Of a stretch of 64,000 nucleotides of DNA, positions 47,606-59,192 are shown one piece after another. The translations under genes were made by a program, and so were the position numbers. Source of the stretch: Talpa occidentalis (lineage: Eukaryota > Chordata > Mammalia > Eulipotyphla > Talpidae); contig NW_023601104.1 of NCBI RefSeq assembly GCF_014898055.3, forward strand, positions 81,389,106 to 81,453,105. The letters run 5' to 3'. Positions within the stretch are counted from its first letter, which is position 1, and each line of letters opens with the position of its first letter. Under the pieces are notes generated by a model. That model did no database searches and had not been told where the DNA came from. It saw only the letters and a program-made list of their open reading frames with translations.

Positions 47606-47770
47606 TTTCTTTAAACTGATCTCACTTTTAAAACCTAGATTTTGTTTTGCCTTTAAGCAATAATATTTACCCTTGCTTAGTAAGTAGTTTTCTTTAAATT
47701 GACCTCCTCCATTAAAAAACTTAAATAAGTGTAGTCTCCCCCTAAGCAATAGTACCTATGAAATCAGAGG
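47606..47770. repeat. Diverged tandem duplication, unit about 83-89 bp
   Basis: The block beginning 'tttctttaaactgatctc' (47606) recurs as 'tttctttaaattgacctc' (47689), and 'taagcaataatattta' near 47654 recurs as 'taagcaatagtaccta' near 47743. The copies are substantially diverged, so the duplication is old. Confidence 0.55.
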
Positions 47771-48199
47771 CGTCTGTGCTAGTTATAATTTCCCTGGTGC
47801 ACATGATGTGAACCCAGAACACTTAGAGAGGTTTATGCGTGTCACTGATGTCACATTGCGTGGACCACCCATGGCTCACGTGCTGTGCTTTCAGGAACAC
47901 TCAGAGCACTGTGACAGCTCTCGAGTTGTGATATGATCATATTGAACAAATGGTGTTTGACCTACATTTCTTAGATACAGAATCCAAAATGCTGGAGGAG
48001 CTGAAAACATGAATCCCATACTGTCTTTGGTCTTAATGGATTGGGAGCGAAGCAGGACAGAAGGGGATACCAGTAAAAGGTGGGAGGTGCCTGGTTGAGT
48101 CTAGTCGCAGCCTCGGGGGAGCAGTCTTCAGTGGTCCTCTGCAACTGGGGCAGCTGAGTGAGCTCCTGCTAATGGAACCAGGACTAGGTAAGTTCTCCT

Positions 48200-48860
48200 G
48201 AAATCAAATTCATACAGCAGTTATTTGCCAGACACTCCGCACTACTTTTGAGTTGTTGAAGGAATGTATGAGGTTTTCAGGTGTGATAAACCAGAAATCA
48301 AAGGATGAGTGGGAGCAGAATAGAGTCAGGACCCCAAAAGAAATGCCACGAGTGTGGGTTCTTCCTTTATGAGAGGAAGATTTTGTCTCCCGCTCCAGCG
48401 GTCAGGACAGGCTTTCTAGAAGACTTGGTTTTTCAGGTGGACATTGAAGGGTGAGATGACATAAAAGGCAGCAATGGAGGATGCCCAGCAGGAGGTACAG
48501 TACCCACTGGGCACCAAGAAGAAAACCGACAAGCTTATTGGGGACAAAAGCACGTCACCCGTTGATTTGTGGGAATGTGAGTAGATGAGGTTGGGAAGAA
48601 GGTCAGGGTCTTGTATGCACTTTAGATGCTAGGCTGGGCCTGGGTTTCTTTCCACAGTCAGTCAGGAGCCATCAAAGCCTATGACATGTGACCAGTTGTA
48701 CTTTATGAAACAAATAAACAGCTGTGAATTACAGGGAGGAATAACTGTAAGCTGGAGACTGTTGGGAAGACATTGCAGTAACGTGGATGAGAAGCACCGA
48801 GGACCTGAATGGTCACTATGAGAGAAGGCTGGGCAGAGGGAGCAGTGGGGGTGTGTGTGT
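48200..48860 (-). mobile_element. L2 fragment, minus strand
   Basis: Antisense L2 blocks: 'caggacaggctttctag', 'acattgaagggtgagatg', 'ggctgggcctggg' and 'gggaagacattgcagtaac'. Boundaries are approximate. Confidence 0.5.
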
Positions 48861-50042
48861 GTGAAAAGAGAGGTCTGATTGGAGCTCAGTGCCCAGGTCT
48901 GGGGAACTACCAGCTGTCCACACTGGGAGTCAGACATTCTCCTCAGGTACAGGGGACGAGCAGTGTCATGCTTGAGGTGTGGAGTATTGGGGAACATTGT
49001 AGGGTTGGGGCCAGAAGTTTTGTTTTGTCTTTACGTTTACAACAGGGATCCACTAGCCCTGTCATTTCTGTGTGGCTCCTCATGCTCATGTAGTTTGTAC
49101 CTAAATCAGTCCATTGGGGTCGTATTACACAAGGTAACTGTCCTGGGGACTGGCTCGTGGGATTCTGTGAGAAGTCCCTTGAGACACTCATCTTAGCCAA
49201 CAAGGAGCCATCTCCCCTGCAGTTTCCCTCTATCTAGGAACAATTGCCTGACAGGCTTCTTCTGTTCCAACTCCTGTTTCCCACCTGAAAGGGCTCTGGC
49301 CTCCTGTGACTGTGGCCACAATTCTGCCACTACAGGAAGAGGAGTCTCATGGGAATATGTTGAAGCAAACAGCAGGTGAAAGCCAAAGTGCAGGGTCTGG
49401 AACCTGCAGTTCCCTCCAGAGCAAGGAGAAGGGTGACTGTCGCTGGCGGCACCCAGCATCGGAAGGTTTCCCAGACAACTTTCTAAACTTAGGATTCTGT
49501 CAGAGCCCTCTCTTTTCACTTAGTCTTTGCTTCTGCAGTGTTTGTTCTTTTATCCACATCACATCATGTGTTTCTGTAGTACTTGAGATGAAATGCACCG
49601 ATTTTAATTGCAACAAATAGGGCAAAGCAGCTCCCGGGAGCCGCTCTGGGCAGGAAGCGGAGGCTGAGTTCTTCCAATGGAAATTTCTTTGGGGGCTGTG
49701 ACTCACTGGCCTCCTTCAGCCCCACGCCACACAGGGATTGATGGGGTACCAGGAAGTCTACAGCCAATTTAGTGGCACAGAAGAAAGAAGGCACCATCAA
49801 GCACATCAGCATTCCCAGTTACCAGAGATGCCAGCGCTGTCTCCGAGCTAATGGGGACCCAAAGTGTGCCCCGAGGATGCTGTTAAAGGTTCTGAAGAGG
49901 CCCCTTACCTCTTATGGGCTCAGATTCCACACATTAAAAAATAGTGTGTGCTTTAGGGCCGGCTATTAGCTAAATACTAACCTTCCAGAATCTGTTACTG
50001 TATCGAGGGCTCTCTTCTGCTCAAGAGGCAAAGTACTAAGGG
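48861..50042. other. Intron DNA, nothing identified
   Basis: No repeat or exon is supported. Several open frames of about 100 codons on both strands lack recognisable features. Confidence 0.35.
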
Positions 50043-50319
50043 AAGTTTACTTTTTTTTTTTTTAAAGATTTATTTATTTATGCATACAAGAACTGGGGTA
50101 CAGGCCAGAGGTGCGGGGTGTGAGAGGATTCACCAGAGACAGAGTGGGGAACAGAACAGGCAGATCTACTGAAATACACGGCTGAGGGGAGCAGCGGGCG
50201 AGACGGAAGAGGTCTGCTGCACCATGTGGGTCATCTCTCTGGCTGGGGATCTGACTTCTTCATGGTGCTGATGCTTAACTCCTTGTGCCACCAGGGAGGC
50301 CCTTGCAAGTTTACTTTTT
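50043..50319 (-). mobile_element. tRNA-derived SINE with shortened head, minus orientation
   Basis: An exact duplication 'aagtttacttttt' lies at 50043-50055 and 50307-50319. The part between the B-box region and the head is deleted: 'ggggatctgacttcttcatgg' lacks the usual 'aactcatgctgcagagg' segment. Confidence 0.93.
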
Positions 50320-50464
50320 AAACAAATTTAAGTAGAAGGTTTGGTGAGGTGATGTAGCTAACTGTAATTTTCAGCAGGATTTGCTTATTGCATCAAATTT
50401 TCTTTTTAATTGGTAGAATGTGGTTATAATGTGGCTGTTGGGAAATGAATTCATTGGTGCACAT

Positions 50465-50880
50465 AGTTTTTCATTTAACAAATTTGTATTTACTGCCTGC
50501 CAGGCTCTGTGTAGGACTCCGGAAAATAAGGCTAGAACCATATTTTGTACTTTTAAATGCTTCCCCAAAGAAGTGTTCTAATATACTATATTAGTTCTGA
50601 GATGAGTTGTTTTCGTTATATGAAATATCTAAAACCAGAAAGTATCTTACTACCAGTGACATGTAATTGTTTGATTGGCAATATTAACTTTCTAGAAATA
50701 CTTAATCATTTGTTTTGTCATTGATGATGTTTTACAGATGATATTTACACAGCACTGTTATGGGCACAATATCATGATCCTATCTGGAGTGCAGTTTATG
50801 GTAATACTCTAATTTTATGAGTTGAGCTTGGGCTGGGGGAGCCAACACTCAGATGCACAGATGTCCAGATGAGGAAAGAG
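50465..50880 (-). repeat. L2 and MIR-like scraps, minus strand
   Basis: About 50470-50545 is an antisense L2 end ('tttactgcctgccaggctctg'). About 50730-50880 resembles antisense MIR ('tttacacagcactgttatggg', 'gtaatactctaattttatgag'). Confidence 0.4.
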
Positions 50881-51137
50881 GTGTGAGAAGATAAAAAGAG
50901 AGCTAGTGGTTCAAATTGAATTGGCAGGAAGAACAGTGAAGAGTTCTTCTAAGCTTTGTGTCTCTGCATCTTCGCTCCCTTTCCCATTTGCAACATAAAT
51001 CCACTGGGTGACTCTGCCAGACATTAGAATGGATCATGAAGATGAGAAATGGCTCTTAGGGCTTCAGGGGGGCAGAGGGAAACTCACAGCAAGGAGACTA
51101 GATCAGGGTGTATACCTGATATTGGTAAAGTGAAACG
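50881..51137. other. Intron DNA, nothing identified
   Basis: No repeat or exon is supported. Confidence 0.35.
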
Positions 51138-51367
51138 ACAAAGAAGCAGGGTATAGACCAGAGGTGTGGGGGTGAGAGGAATCACCAGAGACAGAGTGGG
51201 GAGCAGAACAGGAAGATTTACTAAAATACACTGCTAAGGGGAGCAGTGGGTGAGACAGGAGAGGTCTGCTGTGTCATACGTGGGTCACCCACCCTGACCG
51301 GGGATTGAACTCAGGCTGTAGCAGTGATAGCACTGAGACTTAACCCCTAGGCCACCAGGGAGGCCCC
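51138..51367 (-). mobile_element. tRNA-derived SINE missing its tail, minus orientation
   Basis: It begins abruptly at 'aagcagggtatagaccagagg', without the A/T-rich 3' tail, and continues to 'ggccaccagggaggcccc'. Since SINEs normally truncate at the 5' end, the missing 3' end implies a later deletion or rearrangement. Confidence 0.88.
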
Positions 51368-51399
51368 AACTGTAGCTCGTTTCAAATACACCTTTTAAA

Positions 51400-52335
51400 A
51401 GATTTATTGAAATATATTTGACAAATAAAATTGTAGTATATTTAAAGTATACAATGTGATGATGTGATATGCCTATACATCGTGAAAGCATCCCCACCAT
51501 GGAGGTCATTTATACATCCATTGTCTTACATTTTCTTTTCTTTTCTTTTCTTTTTTTTTCTTTTCTTTTCTTTCTTTCTTTTTCTCTTTCTTTCTCTCTT
51601 TCTCTCTTTTTCTCTCTCTCTCTCTCTCTCCTGCTTAAGTTCTATCTTAGCAAATTTCAACTACACACACAATATTATCAACTATAGTTACTGTGGTATA
51701 TATTAGATGCTCAGACTTTGTTCACCATATTACTGAAAGTTTGTACCTTTTTAACAACCTCTCCTTATTTTCACCTTATTTTCCTCTGGCAACCACCATT
51801 CTACTCTTTGTTTTTAGCAATTCAACTCTTTTTAAATTTTCAGATTCCAAATATAAGTTATATTGTGCAGTATTTGTCTTTCTGTAACTTATTTCACTTA
51901 GTATAATGCCATCCATGTTGTTGCAGATGGCAGGGTTTACTTTTTAATGACTAATACTCCACTATGTATGTATCATATTTTGTATCCATTCATCTATTGA
52001 TGGACACTTAGATTTTTTCTGTTTTTTTTGTTATTGTGAATAATTCTGCAATGGACTTGCAAGTATACATATCTCTTCAGGCTAGTGATTTCATTTCCTT
52101 TGCATTTATACCTAGAAGTGGGATTGCTGGATCATAGGGCAGTTAGTTCTACTTACAATTTCTGAGGACATTCAATGCTGGTTCCCATGGTGGCTGTGCC
52201 ACTTTCCACTCCCACCAACAGTGCACAATAGTTTCATTTTCTCCACATCTTCATCAACATTCGTTATCTCTTGTCTTTTTGATGGTATTTATCCTAACAA
52301 TGTCAGGTAATATCTCATTGTGATTTTCAATCAAA
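51400..52335 (-). mobile_element. L1 fragment, minus strand, with internal pyrimidine tract
   Basis: Antisense L1 landmarks: 'ggcaaccaccattctactc', 'aacttatttcacttagtataatg', 'tccatgttgttgcagatgg', 'tagaagtgggattgctgg' and 'ccactcccaccaacagtgc'. A 102-base pyrimidine tract lies inside it. Confidence 0.8.
51531..51632. repeat. 102-base pure pyrimidine tract
   Basis: Every base from 51531 to 51632 is C or T, moving from TTTTC units through TTTC to TC units. A mirror-like polypurine/polypyrimidine run of this length can form triplex (H-DNA) structures. Confidence 0.97.
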
Positions 52336-52339
52336 TACA

Positions 52340-52520
52340 CAGTTTTAAAAATAATGATCCTGCAAGGTAGGCATCCTTTGAACATCATTATCAGCCTTAT
52401 TTCGTGTGTGAAACTCAGACTTAGAGGGGGCATATGACTTGCCCATCATCACAGTTAGCAAGAAATAAAACCAGGATTTAGGCTTTGGCCTATGGAGCCT
52501 CTAAGTCCACTCTACTTCCA
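52340..52520 (-). repeat. MIR-like fragment, minus strand
   Basis: Antisense MIR order: 'cctgcaaggtaggcatcc', 'gaaactcagacttagagg', 'gacttgcccatcatcacag' and 'accaggatttagg'. Confidence 0.65.
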
Positions 52521-53012
52521 ACATGCCATGTGATACCCCAAAGTCTCAGAACACGCAATGACTTTAGCTTCAGTCTTGAGAATTCCCAGGCATAGAGCAG
52601 TACACAGGCACTTGCATCGAGTAGTGTCAAATATCTAAATTAGGACACTGGAACAGCATTCTATCCATATCTTGAGTTACTTTCCCATGTGCTAAAACAG
52701 GTAGGGATTGGATAAGTTCATGGGGGAAGCAGATGCCCATACCAAGAAAGGACCTGGCATCCTGGTGAATTAAGAGCTGACGTTCAAGAATTTGTTACTT
52801 TACTTTAATAACATCCCCAAAGAGAAGAAATGCTATTGTAGCTAAGATTCTAGAACTCAGTGATGGGTATTTTAATAAAGCCCATGATCCCAAGAGGAGC
52901 TTGATGTAAGGAAGAACTTGCAATTCATAATTAGGAGCTGATGAATCATTTTAATTATGCCTCTAATACTTATGAGGATGTTCTGCCATCAATGGATTTC
53001 TTTAGAAATTTT
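52521..53012. other. Intron DNA, nothing identified
   Basis: No repeat or exon is supported. Confidence 0.35.
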
Positions 53013-53276
53013 TTTTAGATTTATTTATTTATTTATTTAGTGTATAAGATCTGGGGTGTAGGACAGAAGTATGGGGGGGTAATGAAAGGATTCACCAGAG
53101 ACAGAGTGGGGAGCAGAACAGGTAGATCTGCTGAAATGACACTGCTAAGGCAAGCAGCGGGCGATACAGGAAAGGTCTGCTGCACCATATGTGGGTAGCT
53201 CCCTGGCTGGGGATTGAACTCAGGCCATAGCGGTGATAACACTGAGACTTAACCCCTAGGTCACCAGGGAGGCCCC
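53013..53276 (-). mobile_element. tRNA-derived SINE, minus orientation
   Basis: Full length from 'tagatttatttatttatttattt' to 'ggtcaccagggaggcccc', diverged. No clear target-site duplication. Confidence 0.88.
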
Positions 53277-53444
53277 AGAACAATCATCTTTCTAATTAAG
53301 CATACAGCCACTATCATCCTTATCACCACTGTCTTTGTCATCAAAAAGCATTTATTAAGTATTGGTTGACTTGTGTGAGATGTCCTACAGTCTTGTTCTT
53401 GTTCCTCTCTCTTTTTGAGTTTCCAAAACAAGATCAAACAATAT

Positions 53445-53545
53445 AAAAATGTATTGGAGTCAAAATAAGGGGGTCGCAATTGTATGGGGAATATAAAAAT
53501 AAAATTTATAACAAAAAATAAATAAAAATAATAAAAAATGTATTG
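53445..53545 (+). mobile_element. Very short L1 tail with TSD
   Basis: Only about 77 bases of L1 3' end ('gtcaaaataagggggtcgc', 'attgtatggggaatataa') plus an A-rich tail are present, between exact duplications 'aaaaatgtattg' at 53445-53456 and 53534-53545. Same subfamily as the insertions at 9681 and 15061. Confidence 0.93.
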
Positions 53546-56442
53546 AAGAGAATTAGAGTATTGTCAATTAGAATATCAGTGAATGCATAGTGAGAAATTT
53601 ATAACCTGGACGAGAGCCCTAGGTGACTGTTTTTAAATATTTTGTAAAGATAGAAAGCAGTATTATTAGCACACAGAGGGAAGGTTGAAGTTGCACACTA
53701 AGTGTACTTGGGAGGTTGGGAGAGTATCCTTGAAGTTATGGGCTAAGTTTAGGTGTAGAAAGAGAAGAGAAAACTAGTCATTTTTTCATGTCAGGAATTG
53801 ATCCTAATGGCGATGTTACTGCTGGAATTTGTCCCCTGAAGACCAGTCAGCACCTCCTGTGGGTCTTCCCCCCTGTACTGATATGATCTAATTTGTCTGT
53901 TAGGATTGATTGGTAGAAACAGCAATGGGCTCAATCCATGTATCTGTTAAAATCCAGGCTATGTGGGACCCAGCCCAGTAAGGGATTATTTGGGTCTCAC
54001 AGCTGAACAGTCCAGGCAGGGCTCAGTCTAGAGCTCAACTGACGCAGCCGAGGCTGGGTATTTCTTCTTTTCTTGATTCATCTTCTTTTCATTGCTCTAT
54101 TCTTAGCAGCTTCCGTCTTGGTGATTCTCAGACGGCTGTCAGTGACTCTAGGGGTTACTTCTAGATTTACATCCTGCAGGAAGAAGCTAAATTCTCAGAA
54201 GCTCAAATGGCGTGCAATTGAATTCTTGGTCCTAATTGGCCTGTCTAGAATCAGCTCTTCATCTTTTAACCAATCATGGTAGTGTGGGGCTGGTTGCTGA
54301 TTGGCTTAGCCTAGGTTATGTGCTTTTCACTCCTGGCCAGTGAAGCCCAGCTCAGGGCTGAGAGTCGGGTTGGACTGATTTCCTTAAAGCAAAGCAAGAA
54401 ACTGTTGCCTCAACTGACTGGTCATGAATGCTGAGAGAATGGATGGGGTAAGGAGAGAGGGCAGACAGAGGGGTATTAGTTGACTGGTGAGGCTTAGGAA
54501 AGCATGGTGGTTTGGACAAGGAGAGTGGCAGTTGAGATGAAGACAGTGGAAAGATTTGATTTATATTCTGGAGATGGAATCCACAGGATTTGCTGATGGA
54601 AGACATGTTGAGGGTGGTGAGGAAAACATCAAAAATGACTGCTGAGTCTCTGGGCAGAACAACAACATTTTTTTGGAGACAGGAACACTGGAGAGCTTTT
54701 ATTTAATTTCACTGTTATTAGTTTTTAGTCATTATTAAAATTATTTTCAATCATTATTATTTTATTGTATTATTATTTTGTGTGCTGTTCTGGCATGGGG
54801 GATTTGAGAAGTCTGAAGGTATCTAGTGGAAATTTCACATAGGTACTTGGAGAGAAGCGTGGAATTTAGGTGGTAGAACTGCAACTATAAATGCATGTGT
54901 GTATGAATCCATAGGAAGAGGAGGGTGGCTGTGGTAGTTTTTTAAAAAGTCATGCAGTCGGGTTATTATACAGGCTGGATTTATTGGGAGTGAGAACAGA
55001 AAATGGTTTTCTTTCTCTTCCACTGCTACTTCACACAGTACTGGATGATCTCCCAGAAATATCCTGCAGCTTTTCCAGGTGCTTTGAAATGAAAATAAAA
55101 TAAAAATAGAAATAAAAATCATTATTTCCGGGTCCTCAAAAGTCTAGCTCAGTAGAAAGCAAAATATCAAATGCGCATCCAGTTCAATGCGCTCCTTTCC
55201 CTGTAGGTCAGACTCCGCCTGAGCTGCCCAGACCAGCCTTGGAAAAGGGAGCCCTCACTTGTTCTTTCTCCTCTGTCTGAACTCCTTCCTGCTCATGTGG
55301 CTGCCTCTGGCTCCCCCAGGGAGAGAGGAGCTGAGAAGGCAAAAGTGCTGCCCTTGGCGGCAAGGGCCTTTGTGTTTCTCTCCAGCCATGGACTGCTCTG
55401 TCTTCCAGGCATTCAAGAGCTCTTGGGAATTCTTGGTGGCCCTTCTCCTGTTGTAGACTTTGGTGATCCCCCCCCCCACCCCCGGCTGGTCTCATAGGCA
55501 CCTCTCAGTTCTCCCCCACTCCCATCACCCCAGGCTTTTTTTGCCTCGACCAGATAGACTTCATGTGGAAGACTTTACATGCAGGCTCTGTCCTAACTTC
55601 TCGCCCCATCCCTTGGCCCATGAGAAACCATTATGCACCTTTGTGCTATTAAACTCAAGATGGCAGGCCTCTCCACTGCTCTCCTTTGTCACCAGCCAGC
55701 CATTGCAGGCCAGACTCGGGAATCCATGGCCATCTCTTTGCACACCTCCAGAGCGAGTTTGCACGTGTTCTGGAGTTGGCAGTGAATATGGCAATCCTGA
55801 GTTCTACCAAGTCTCTCCGACTCTTATCTGAAATGGTGGAGGACAGACCCATGATGTTTGCTGCTCAGGAAGCATCTAGTGGGATTTGAGGTGTGGCATG
55901 GTTTCCTGCTCTTCCCTTTCACTTGGGATAAATACAGTGCTCAAAGCCCATGATTGACACTGGGGGTAAGAAGGATTTATGAGTACTACCTTGAGAAACT
56001 CAGGCTAAAATTTCAAATTAGAGGCATGGCTTAAGGTGCTCTTTCAGAGAATTTCTTGTAACAAAATGTGAAAGCAGCATGGCAGCCGAGTTCCAAGAGT
56101 GAGTGTCCCAACAAGCCCAGGAAAAGTGGTGTGGTTCTTTATGGCAGCTTTGGCTGTCACCAAGTGTTGCTTCTACCTTAGTCACAGCCTGTGCAGATTC
56201 AAAGAGAGGGAGCAGAGATTCCACCTTCTCTTGGGAGGAGGAGCAGAGACCCAGACTGAGAGGTGCATGAGCGATGGGAGATATTGTGGCTAAATTTGGA
56301 AAAAGACAATCTGCCTTGAGGCTGAACCAGGAGGCCATTTTGGAGCCTAGTTGTCTCAAAGGATCTAATACACTTCCAAATTTTGGACATGCTCTGAAAT
56401 CAGGGTCTCTATACTTTACTAAAGTACTTAAAGGACTGTTTT
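53546..56442. other. Intron DNA with an L2-like stretch
   Basis: About 54500-54650 resembles antisense L2 ('gaatccacaggatttgctgatgg', 'aaaaatgactgctgag'). A run of nine C at about 55469-55477 is present. No exon is supported; overlapping frames at 55208-55889 have no recognisable domain. Confidence 0.35.
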
Positions 56443-56555
56443 ATTTTTTTTAAAGATTTATTTATTTATGCATACAAGAACTGGGGCACAAGCCAAAGGT
56501 GTTGGGGGGTGAGAGGATTCACCAGAGACAGAGTGGGGAACAGAACAGGCAGATT
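56443..56555 (-). mobile_element. tRNA-derived SINE, 5'-truncated to about 110 bp, minus orientation
   Basis: Only the tail and 3' body ('gatttatttatttatgc' to 'ggaacagaacaggcagattg') are present; the tRNA-like head is absent. Confidence 0.88.
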
Positions 56556-56969
56556 GTGACTTGAGTACTCTTAACCTCAGTTGTGTTGGAATTCAAAGGT
56601 TGACTCATTAGCTCTTGGAAGTGTGCTTTCATTTCCAAACACTGATGGCACACTGACTCTGCATGAGACCCTTGCTAATTGCTTGGGGACAAATCACCCC
56701 AAGAAGTCAACACGCTAAAAGGTGAAGACAAATGCAGTTGACTTTCAATTAACTAGTCTCTGGAGAGGTAGAAGGCTAGTGACAGTCCCTAATGGTAGTG
56801 ACAACAACACTAGTCAAAACAAGGTAACAATGAGTTTAATGCAAATGTACTCAGACATGCAAACATTCAGGCACCCACCCCCAGTCTATAGGCCTTACCT
56901 ATTAATTAGATATTTGTTGTTACTAGCAACTATTAACTATTTATAACAACCATTTGGTATATAAAGCAC

Positions 56970-57180
56970 CCTATGAACAAGACAACATTTCATTTTCATT
57001 GTAGCTCAGTGAGGCAGATTACTATATAGTGTCCATTGTATAGACGAGGGTGTGAGTAGGAGAGAGGTTAGTGGCACAGGCTGGCATTAGTGCCCAGGTC
57101 TGCTCTCAGTGTATACTCAAGGTTGTAGGACTAGAGCACAAATTGTGAATTTTCGCCTTGGTGGTCTTCCTTCCAGACTT
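56970..57180 (-). repeat. MIR-like fragment, minus strand
   Basis: Antisense MIR order: 'cattgtagctcagtgaggc', 'gtccattgtatagacgagg' and 'ggcacaggctggcattag'. Confidence 0.45.
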
Positions 57181-57556
57181 ATGATTTCTAACAATTTCCC
57201 TTGAACCTCCTGTGTCCTTTGGGGGTCTAGGCCCCAGTGCAGGGATTGAGAGGGAGACAGAGCTCATGTCACTCCGGGACCCTACTCTAAATTCCTATCA
57301 TATAGCCTGCTTTGAGATTATTATACGTTGTGATATCTTATATATGACATAAGTGGCATAGTCTACCATATTGATATATTGAATATACTTGTGTTGTATT
57401 ATGCAATATTCAATGTCAAAGAGCAGTATGGAATAGATAGAGGTGTTCAGATTTTAGAAGGATATTCCTCTTTCAATGGAATTTTACATTTGTGTCTATA
57501 GGATTTCCACTTCAAGTTTGAATTTTATTCAATTCAATTGACTTTCTACTTATAAT

Positions 57557-57615
57557 TCAGACTTTTAGAACAAAGCCCTTCTCTTTGGAAGCAGGGTTTT
57601 GTTCTAAAAGTTTGA
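57557..57615. repeat. Strong inverted repeat: 23-bp stem, 13-base loop
   Basis: 57557-57579 pairs without a bulge to 57593-57615; 21 pairs are Watson-Crick and two are G-T when read as RNA. The arms contain 'cttttagaacaaagccct' and 'agggttttgttctaaaag', and the loop is 'tctctttggaagc'. It could be the remnant of a short inverted-repeat DNA element or a transcribed hairpin. I do not recognise a known family or miRNA. Confidence 0.85.
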
Positions 57616-57969
57616 CTACGTCTGATTTATATTTATAAATATCCAGGGCTCTTGGATATTTTCAGTTTAAAGATTTGGTCTGTAAGTAGTATCAGTGTCA
57701 TTATTGTAACTTCAGGCTCAATCTATCAGTCCCTAGCTGAAGTCTTTTCTGCTGGGAAAATCTGTATTACCATCTGCTCTAGGAAATAACCTTTAAAGTG
57801 CCCATGTGAGCACAAATCCTTGAAACTAAAAGTCACAGGAAAGGGAGAGTTTATTCCATGTTTTAAAAGTTCAGTTTGATTGAGATCTAATGTCCATTAG
57901 GTCTTTCTGATTGATTTAGTATGTTAAGTGCATCCCAGAAACAATGATGATAGTGTGATCTCTATTTTT

Positions 57970-58135
57970 TTTTCCTTTTTTCATATCAAACTTTCTTTCT
58001 TTTTTTTTTTATAAGGACATAGGAGTGGAGGTTTCTTTTCAAATTAGTGTTTTTGTGTTCTTTGGGTAGATTCCTAGGAGTAGAATTTCTGGGCAAGACT
58101 CATTTTGGGCAGGAAAAGTATTATTAGTATTTTTT
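57970..58135 (-). mobile_element. Probable L1 scrap, minus strand
   Basis: The blocks 'ttttgtgttctttgggtag' and 'ttcctaggagtagaatttctggg' are antisense L1 ORF2-end sequence. Confidence 0.55.
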
Positions 58136-58199
58136 TGTATAATATTAAAATTATTATACAATGAACTTCTTTGATGTAACCCATTCTTTCAGACTACCT

Positions 58200-58650
58200 A
58201 GTGCATGCCTATCATATACAGGAATGACCCACATGTGCAGGTGCTGTTCTTGGGTGTTATGGTCTAGAAGGGCAGGTGCTGGGGAAGATGGCTAATCCAC
58301 AGCAAATCATCAGATAATATAACTAGTACCATGATACCTGCTCAGGTAGGAGTAATGGGGAGGGGCTACTTGGAACGGCCAGGTCGGACCTCTCTGAGGT
58401 GGTAACCTTTAAAATGAGACCCAGGATAGGAGGGAGCCAGGCATGGGCAGAATGGGGGAAGGTCCTTCTGGAAGCAGAAGGGTGAACTGGGTGAAGGCTG
58501 AGGCAGGAGGCAACTGTTGTGAGGTGAAGGTAGGAAGCAGCTGTGGATGCCATAGTAAGAGGTTTGGGTGTGATGCTGAGAGAAATGAAAGGTCTGGGCA
58601 CAAGGGGTATGACCGGATCTGTGTTTGAAAATGCTTCTGACTTCCAGGTG
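58200..58650 (-). mobile_element. L2 fragment, minus strand
   Basis: Antisense L2 blocks: 'gctgttcttgggtgttatgg', 'cctctctgaggtggtaacc', 'aaaatgagacccaggatagg' and 'gaaggtccttctggaagc'. Confidence 0.6.
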
Positions 58651-58886
58651 GAAGATGGACAGGGTGAGTGTGTGAGTGGGGAGTCCTGTGAGGAAGGTCT
58701 GGGGAGTCAGGTGAGGGGTGATGGCCTGCTCTGATGGTGGGGGAAAGGAGGAAGAGGGCAGGGGTCATTCTGTACGAATGGGAGTGTGTGTGTTGGGGGT
58801 GGGGGTGGCAGGGAGGAGCACGAAGACCAGGAAGATGAGTCTGCCTCTCAGAATCCTGCTGTTTTGACTTGAGCTGACCGAGTAGA
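58651..58886. other. Intron DNA, nothing identified
   Basis: G-rich on the + strand around 58780-58810, otherwise unassigned. Confidence 0.35.
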
Positions 58887-59192
58887 TGTTAATGCCATCT
58901 TTTTTTTTTTTTTTAAAGATTTATTTATTTATTTGTACCTGAACCGGGGTATAGGCCAGATGCGCAGGAGGGTGAGAGGATTCACCAGAGACGGAGTGGG
59001 GAACAGAACAGGCAGACTGAAGAAATACACTGCTGAGGGAAGCAGTGGGCATGGCAAGAGAGGTCTGCTGCGCCATGTGGGACCCTTGCCGGCTGGCCGG
59101 GATCGAACTGGCACTGCAGAGGCTGTGGACAGTTTCACAGTGCAGCGCCCAACTGCCTGCGCCACCAGGGGAGGCCCTGTTAATGCCATCTT
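58887..59192 (-). mobile_element. tRNA-derived SINE with perfect 15-bp TSD, minus orientation
   Basis: An exact duplication 'tgttaatgccatctt' lies at 58887-58901 and 59178-59192. The body is full length, 58902-59177. Confidence 0.95.

Noticed and set aside
51464..51706. Open frames encoding long F/L/S runs
   Set aside because: These come from the pyrimidine tract and have low complexity only.
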